NCBI RefSeq assembly: GCF_025399195.1
Contig: NW_026252111.1
Location: forward strand, 1-64,000
Direction of reading: 5' to 3'
DNA from: Umbelopsis ramanniana AG
Lineage: Eukaryota; Mucoromycota; Umbelopsidomycetes; Umbelopsidales; Umbelopsidaceae
DNA: 64,000 nt
Position numbers and translations under genes: made by a program. Position 1 is the stretch's first letter. Each line of letters begins with the position of its first letter. Shown here piece after piece: positions 56,923 through 64,000 of the stretch. The notes under the pieces are model-generated. The model worked only from the letters and a program-made list of their open reading frames with translations. It was not told where the DNA came from and did no database searches.

Positions 56923-58009
56923 ATGAGTCAAACAATAGCAATCGCAGGAGCAGGTATCAATATCGACCGGTTTGCTCGTTGAACGACTTCCTTCAATTGA
57001 CTAACTCAATACCATATCACAGGCGGCCTTGGCAAGCATATCGTCGATGCTATTTTGGAGGATGGTAAACACAAGCTGATTGTTCTTAGCCGTGGAGTAA
57101 GTTTTCGATCTGCTTAATTTGAGCGAATGTTGTACGCTGACTAATACTTGAATAGACAAATCAAGAGCTCGCAGATCGGGGTGTTGAGGTTCGCACCGTA
57201 GATTATTCTTCAGTAGAGTCACTCACCAAGGGAGTAGCAGGAGTGAATGTGATCATTTCATTTATCGCGGAAAGAAGCGAGACGAACAGTCAGATAAATC
57301 TCTATCATGCTGCGGTAGCTGCAAGAGTCAAGCGATTCATCCCAAGTGAATGGGCGTTGGATGTCCAAAAGTAGGTGCCACTAATTTATGTCAATGCTAG
57401 AATCCTTTAACGTTAACCAACTTATATTGAAGGTATGATGATAAGCCATCTCTTTACGAATTCAAACGGAAGTTCCGCCAGTTTCTGGCAGATCAAAACA
57501 AAATTGAATATACCCTGGTTTGCAATGGTCTATTTATGAATTATCTCTTGCCAGCTGGAACCAAAAAGTACTTGCAAGATGTCGATATCAATATCAGCAT
57601 CGAAAAGCGCACGGCAAATGTCCCTGGAACAGGAAACCAACCTATGGTTTTGACCATGGCTGAAGACATTGGCAAAGCTGTCGTCTGGCTCATTGATGAC
57701 CCAAAGCCTTGGCCAAAGTACACCTACATAAAAGGAACCGTCACATCCTGGAATGAACTCATCAAATATGGAGAGGAAGTGACTGGTGAGAAGTTTGACG
57801 TGAGCTATGTTCCTTTAGAAACATTGCAGGCAAACTACGAGGCAGCTGCTGCCTCAGGCAACTTTCTCAAGAAATTCTTTGCAGAGATTGGCGTTATGTA
57901 TGCTACCGACGGTGTATTAGATCTGCCTGATAACGAGGATCCTTCGCTGTTTGAAGGCATTCGTTTTACTCAAGTCAAAGAACTGATTGATATCACTTAC
58001 AAAAAATAA
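56923..58009 (+). CDS. NmrA-like/isoflavone-reductase-type NAD(P)-binding protein
   Basis: A Rossmann-fold protein of the atypical SDR (NmrA/PCBER) family. The cofactor loop GAGGLGKHIVDAILED is restored by the first intron, which falls after MSQTIAIAGAG. Other marks are VIISFIAERSE, RFIPSEWALDVQ and YTLVCNGLFMNYLLPAG. The C-terminal half (EDIGKAVVWLIDDP, YIKGTVTSWNELIKYG) fits. Three or four exons give about 305 residues. Some members are redox sensors without catalysis, others reductases; the substrate is unknown. Confidence 0.85.
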
Positions 58010-58248
58010 TTACGAAAGATTTATTCATATCCTGTACTGTCCTCCTTCTTCTTTTGATGATCAGCCAACCCCCTTGCAATAACTAATGAAAAAAATTATC
58101 AAAAAAAAGTGATATGCTGCACATGAACAGTACTGCGCAAAATGATCGTATCCTTCCTTCTATTTCATTGATAACGTGTTGACGATACATTTTATTATTA
58201 TTACAGCATTTTGTGTTTCGTGACAATCTTTCCATTTTGGAGGCTCCA
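58010..58248. other. Convergent 3' flanks
   Basis: AT-rich spacer between the NmrA-like gene (+) and the unknown gene (-). Nothing is seen in it. Confidence 0.5.
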
Positions 58249-58890
58249 TTATGGTTTTTTCATTTGCCAAGGCTTTCCTGGAAATACGTGATCTAGCAGC
58301 TCGGAAATCTGACTAAGACTATGGTTTAACCCTGGATTTTTAGTATTGATCGTCGTGAGTTCCTCTACAAGCATGGCTATCCCAGTCTCTAGAATACTCA
58401 TTTGGTCGAATATAGTATGCTGTACTTCCTGCATATCCCTCAACCATACATAAGCCTCTTCCTCCGATGGATGTAAAGTATTTATTTGGGTACTTGACAT
58501 TATGGTCTTGGGATGATATCTTGCAACAGTGGGTCGCGTAACATCACTGTCGCAACAAGCATTTATAAAGGCGCCCTGCGAAGTTTTTTGCCATGCGGTT
58601 TGGCTACTGCGTTGATTCACCACCACAACAAAAAGGCTTTAGTCATACATTCTTTGAAACACAAAAGACCCGTGCGATGCTGAGCTCTGAACCAAAAATA
58701 TTTACCGTAACCGATCAAGATGAGTGGCTGGATTGGGATTAAGTTTCTGTGCTACTATTGATGCCAACGGAGGAGCTGGCAAATAATCATGGCCATCAAA
58801 AGCGTCACCATACTTGCAATCTGGTACATTCAAGCGCTCTGACACTGAATTATTAGACGAATCCACATTTCCATCATCAGAATTGATCAT
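58249..58890 (-). CDS. Unrecognised protein, two exons
   Basis: Exon 1 runs from 58890 (MINSDDGNVDSSNNSVSERL) to about 58707 (THLDRLR). Exon 2 begins at the CAACGCAG acceptor near 58611 and joins in frame as LRSQTAWQKTSQGAF, ending QMKKP at 58249. The predicted product has about 180 residues. Exon 2 contains an amphipathic helical region (WLRDMQEVQHTIFDQMSILE) that might be a small coiled coil. No family is recognised. Upstream the frame is stopped, but an acceptor-like CAG just before the ATG leaves open that the start lies in an upstream exon (see the next entry). Confidence 0.5.
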
Positions 58891-59132
58891 AATGATCAGC
58901 TGCCGTTATTTCCTTTTGTACCATCAAACAGCTAGTGAACGAGGGTTTTATACATTTCATACACAGGGTTTTCATGCGCAGCTTCCTTCCGCCGTATGGA
59001 CTTTCGATTCTAAGCATTTCATTTCAAGAGGTTTGCATCAGCCGCATTCTGCCGGACAGCGTGGGCAGAAATTCCATTCTATGTTATATAAAGAACTGAT
59101 GACCAGACATATAGCTTTGCTTGATTGTTACG

Positions 59133-59377
59133 CAATGTTTGTCTGACCATGCTTCGAAGATTTTACTTAAAGTGGAACCGAGCATCTTCGGGTACAAATT
59201 GGGACAATAAACGAGCTGCTCTGCATCTTCAAATTGGAACCATAGAGTGTGCTTGGGGTGATGGTCTGGCCATTCGCCACAGTAAGGCTCAGTCGTCTCA
59301 TGCCGTACGTAGCATGTCTTTAGCATGGCTTCCAAATGAACATTCGGACAACACGTTGGTTCTTTTCTCATCATCAA
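59133..59377 (-). CDS. Candidate upstream exon or small gene
   Basis: A minus-strand frame starting MMMRKEPTCCPNVHLEAMLK that looks coding, with a Trp/Phe/Tyr-rich stretch (HTLWFQFEDAEQLVYCPNLY, FEAWSDKHC). A GTAACA donor follows Cys. It could splice to the CAG acceptor near 58905 and form the N-terminus of the gene at 58249-58890 (intron about 228 bp). It could also be a separate small gene. The opposite strand is also open here but reads less like protein. Confidence 0.35.
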
Positions 59378-59637
59378 TTTACGCAGTAGAAAAAAACACG
59401 AAAATCAAGCTAAGAACCCTATAGTTTTTTTTTTTAATTCTGTTTGAACATACCAAACAACTCTATGTTACAATTGCGGGTTAATACATAAAAAAAAGTG
59501 ATTCGAAAAAAGGGGGAGAGGTTATATGCAAGAGATACAATATGAAGTAGAAAGTGTAAAGTCTATATAGTCTAATTATAAAGATCTATAATTTTTTTTG
59601 TATTCAGGAGAAAAGCAGAGAGGAACAGCTAAATAAT

Positions 59638-61748
<2,111 letters not shown>

Positions 61749-61852
61749 CTACCTGCCAAAATTTAAAGGTACGGCTCAAAATTTTTTTTTTCGATATTTT
61801 TCGGATGACTCAGATCGGACTGCAAGGGCAATTCGGAATCAATAACAACTTT

Positions 61853-61870
61853 TTGTAGAAGCTTCGAGCA
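61853..61870. promoter_or_regulatory. Heat-shock element upstream of mitochondrial Hsp70
   Basis: TTG-TA-GAA-GC-TTC-GA-GCA: two perfect and two near-perfect alternating nGAAn units with 2-base spacing, 150-167 bp before the Hsp70 ATG. This is the binding pattern of Hsf1. Confidence 0.5.
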
Positions 61871-61892
61871 AAAATGAAAAAATCCCAAAATT

Positions 61893-62914
61893 TTATTGGC
61901 TACTTGAAATCAAATCAGCAATCTTTTTGACAAGTTGTTGCATCTGTGCAGCTCGTCGTGCACTGGTCTCCAACACCTCTTCATGATTGGCGATCACTTT
62001 TTCTGTATCGATCTCACTATCCACTTCAGTCGATCGTCCAAGTTGTTGAAGCACTTCTTTTTTCGCATCTTTGCCTCTTGCTGTCACCACAGCGTTGGTG
62101 ATTAAACTGAGGCCAAGCACTTTGATTCCGCTATGACGAGCTACAATGACTTCAGGGACAGTTGACATGCCTACGACGTCAGCACCCATGATAGCCAAAT
62201 GTCGGGCTTCTGCTCTTGTTTCATATGAAGGTCCAGCAACGAACGCATACACTCCTTCCCGAATATCATCCTCTGCCCAGCCGATGCTGAAGGCTGCTTC
62301 GAAAGCAATCCGTCGAAGGGCATACGTATAAGCGTCGGATACGGCGGGAAATCGGGGCCCAAAACTGTCCAGATTGGCGCCTATGAGTGGACTGAAGCCC
62401 GACATTCCCGGAACAGACAGATGGTCGTTGAGAACTGCAATATCGCCCACCTTGTGCTCTGGATTCAACGAGCCGCACGCGTTGGTGACAATCAACGACT
62501 GAACCCCTAATAACTTCATAACGCGAACAGGAAATGTACAGTGTTGAAGGGTGTGACCTTCGTAAAAATGAAACCTTCCAACCATAAACACAGTCGGCAC
62601 GTTGCTTTCACCTAGGAGCCCAAATACAAGTTTACCAGCATGTCCAGCCACTATGAGAGAAAAAAGATATTAAAATTATGTTCACACACTCTTAATGAGT
62701 CTTCCCACGCACTGGACATACCTGTGCTGACCGCGAATCCTGGGATGTCCTTATAAGCAAATTCTATTTTTGTGGAAGGGTCGATGGTGTCCACCAAACC
62801 TCCCAAACCAGAGCCACAGATAATACCTAAGGAAACAGATTGGAACGTCTCTGGAAGCTGCTTCTTTAAGAATTCAGAGGTGACTTGAATAGAAGATTCT
62901 ACAGACTTGGTCAT
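61893..62914 (-). CDS. PNP1: Purine nucleoside phosphorylase
   Basis: Cytosolic enzyme that phosphorolyses inosine and guanosine in purine salvage. Exon 1 starts MTKSVESSIQVTSEFLKKQL and has the phosphate loop GSGLGGL. Exon 2 joins as AVSTVAGHAGKL. The signature GRFHFYEGHTLQHCTFPVRV follows. The base site is AGPSYETRAEARHLAIMGAD, and VGMSTVPEVIVAR and LSLITNAV are typical of trimeric, guanine/hypoxanthine-specific forms (Asn in LITNAV). Length is about 310 residues. The open frame extends upstream of 62914 without an ATG, so 62914 is taken as the start. It is divergent from the RAMP4-like gene. Confidence 0.92.
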
Positions 62915-63187
62915 AAGTACAAGTGCAAATAAAGATGAAACGAGAGGAAAGTAAAGAAGGAAGCGATAACGAGCTGGGATGCAAGCAAGCAGGAGGTCGT
63001 TCTTTCTGTTCCGTGGCAAAGTCTGCTCCTGCTACCAAGTTTTTTACAGCTCCGGCGAGTCACGTGTGGTGGCATTGTTCGTGGGCCCGGGCCAACCAAT
63101 GGAGAAGCTCCAACGCTGGTCCATAAAATCTGAAATTGAACTTGTGGCCTAAAGTTAGCCCTGTTTTCTCATCGATTGTCATTCGCA
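62915..63187. promoter_or_regulatory. Bidirectional promoter of PNP and the RAMP4-like gene
   Basis: A 273-bp shared region with an E-box CACGTG at 63061-63066 and a CCAAT box near 63097-63101. These are plausible sites for a bHLH factor and the CCAAT-binding complex. Function is inferred. Confidence 0.4.
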
Positions 63188-63586
63188 ATGGTAAGCTCAT
63201 TACGGTTTGTAAGTAAAGGAAGGGTTAGCCACTAACCGACATTATTCTATACAGGCCTCTACTGCTACTCTCCGTAAGAAAAACGCAACATACCAGAACA
63301 ACGTCCACAAGCGTGGCCACGTAAAGGACACTTTGGTAAGTCATGACCAACATAGTTTCTGGTCAAGGAGGAGTATGGACGCTAACGGGGTGCAATTCAA
63401 TGTAGAAAACAAAGAAGGACTGGCAACTTCCTGTGTCACTGCCCGTACTGGCTATTCTCGCTTTCACTGTCTTTGGAGGAGGTATGTGAACACTGTGATT
63501 GTAAGGTCTGACCTTTAAAATGTAATAGAGAGACTAATTGCCTATTTTTCGAAGCTTTCCTTGCTATTATGCAGATGTTCTTCTAA
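63188..63586 (+). CDS. RAMP4/SERP1 (Ysy6)-like ER protein
   Basis: A small tail-anchored ER protein linked to the Sec61 translocon and ER stress. Exon 1 contributes only the start codon (ATG at 63188-63190 directly followed by the GTAAGC donor). Exon 2 encodes ASTATLRKKNATYQNNVHKR and exons 3-4 the rest. About 63 residues in all. The basic N-part with N-x-x-Y-x-x-N and KRG matches RAMP4. A hydrophobic helix (LPVLAILAFTVFGGAFLAIM) is followed by QMFF at the end, placing the anchor at the C-terminus. The exon joins GAC ACT TTG to AAA ACA and GGA GGA G to CT TTC are in frame. Confidence 0.8.
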
Positions 63587-63883
63587 AGAAATCATGATCC
63601 AACCCACAAAGCATTGAGTTAACCAATGTTCACTGCTTCCGTCTTATGGAGACTACCCCCATACCATCAGTGTCAGTCAGTATGTATATACGTAGTAACA
63701 TTTCTTTATTCCGACCCTTTCAAAACCCTGTAGCTTCTCCTTCTTTTTGGATATGCTTTTTCTACTATGTGTCGGAAATGGCACCATCAGTAATAATATC
63801 ATCCGGCAAAAGTGCGGGTCACCAAATGGAATGAATTTTTCCTTATTTTGGATCGATGAATGAGAAATCGTTGGGCAAAGAAT
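63587..63883. other. Convergent 3' flanks
   Basis: Spacer between the RAMP4-like gene (+) and the partial gene (-). The 62-codon frame at 63646 is not supported. Confidence 0.5.
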
Positions 63884-64000
63884 TTAATTATGTTGCATGG
63901 TAAATTGAGGCTCAAGGGATGTGTCGGTCGATTTGTAGGCATCTTCTATGGACTTGACAAAGTCATCCACTGACGAGCCACCTGGACAATCCTGATAATC
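63884..64000 (-). CDS. 3' end of an unrecognised minus-strand gene (partial)
   Basis: Thirty-eight codons open to the window edge and then a stop: DYQDCPGGSSVDDFVKSIED, then AYKSTDTSLEPQFTMQHN. The pattern is coding and the gene continues beyond the window. No family can be named from so short a tail. Confidence 0.6.
   Translation of the reverse strand, partial: DYQDCPGGSSVDDFVKSIEDAYKSTDTSLEPQFTMQHN

Overview
This window is nuclear DNA of a filamentous fungus, most likely an early-diverging one (Mucoromycota, probably Mucorales). The gene content and structure point that way. Genes are broken by many short GT-AG introns of about 60-130 bp, spacing is tight, and A/T homopolymers are common. 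The set includes families typical of early-diverging fungi or absent from budding yeast: a CHASE-domain hybrid histidine kinase, a CHIP-type TPR/U-box ligase, a SARAF-family membrane protein, a CBM21 phosphatase-targeting subunit and a TALE homeobox gene. The order-level assignment is inference. No virus-like element, rRNA array or convincing tRNA was seen.

Layout. 0.4-4.8 kb (+): CHASE-PAS-kinase-receiver sensor. 5.1-6.3 kb (-): peroxin PEX14. 7.0-8.2 kb (+): short-chain dehydrogenase, facing an ELO fatty-acid elongase at 8.5-9.7 kb (-). 10.3-12.1 kb (+): ER-luminal Ish1/LEA-like protein ending in RDEL. 12.9-13.8 kb (+): HAD-like protein. 14.9-18.5 kb (+): Kin4-like kinase with a KA1 tail. 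19.0-20.5 kb (+): ribosome-biogenesis factor Nop53. 20.8-22.7 kb (+): secreted GH18 chitinase. 23.2-24.5 kb (-): PP1 regulatory subunit. 24.5-27.1 kb: the longest gene-free stretch. 27.1-28.0 kb (-): TALE homeodomain protein. 29.5-30.5 kb (+): MDR oxidoreductase. 31.5-32.6 kb (+): Rds1-like secreted protein. 33.2-34.7 kb (+): PAQR receptor. 35.0-37.2 kb (-): amino-acid/choline permease. 38.3-39.1 kb (-): mitoribosomal mS35. 39.5-41.1 kb (+): CHIP. 41.5-44.1 kb (+): epsin. 44.4-45.5 kb (+): SARAF. 45.7-49.7 kb (+): ABCG transporter. 50.3-52.4 kb (+): PIG-A. 52.7-55.2 kb (-): three unrecognised proteins. 55.3-56.4 kb (-): acyl-protein thioesterase. 56.9-58.0 kb (+): NmrA-like reductase. 58.2-59.4 kb (-): an uncharacterised locus. 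59.6-61.7 kb (-): mitochondrial Hsp70. 61.9-62.9 kb (-): purine nucleoside phosphorylase. 63.2-63.6 kb (+): a RAMP4/SERP1-like ER protein. The window ends inside the 3' part of a minus-strand gene.

These are independent housekeeping and signalling genes, not a cluster. Loose themes are the ER/secretory system (Ish1/LEA-RDEL protein, SARAF, PIG-A, RAMP4, elongase), mitochondria (mS35, Hsp70), chaperone/ubiquitin quality control (CHIP, Hsp70, a PY-motif protein) and signalling. The best candidates for something little described are the CHASE sensor kinase, the ER-luminal Ish1/LEA-repeat protein, SARAF in a fungus, and the small or unknown proteins at 52.7-55.2 and 58.2-59.4 kb. Exon joins were read by eye from splice signals and family similarity. 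Outer boundaries are firmer than internal exon edges.
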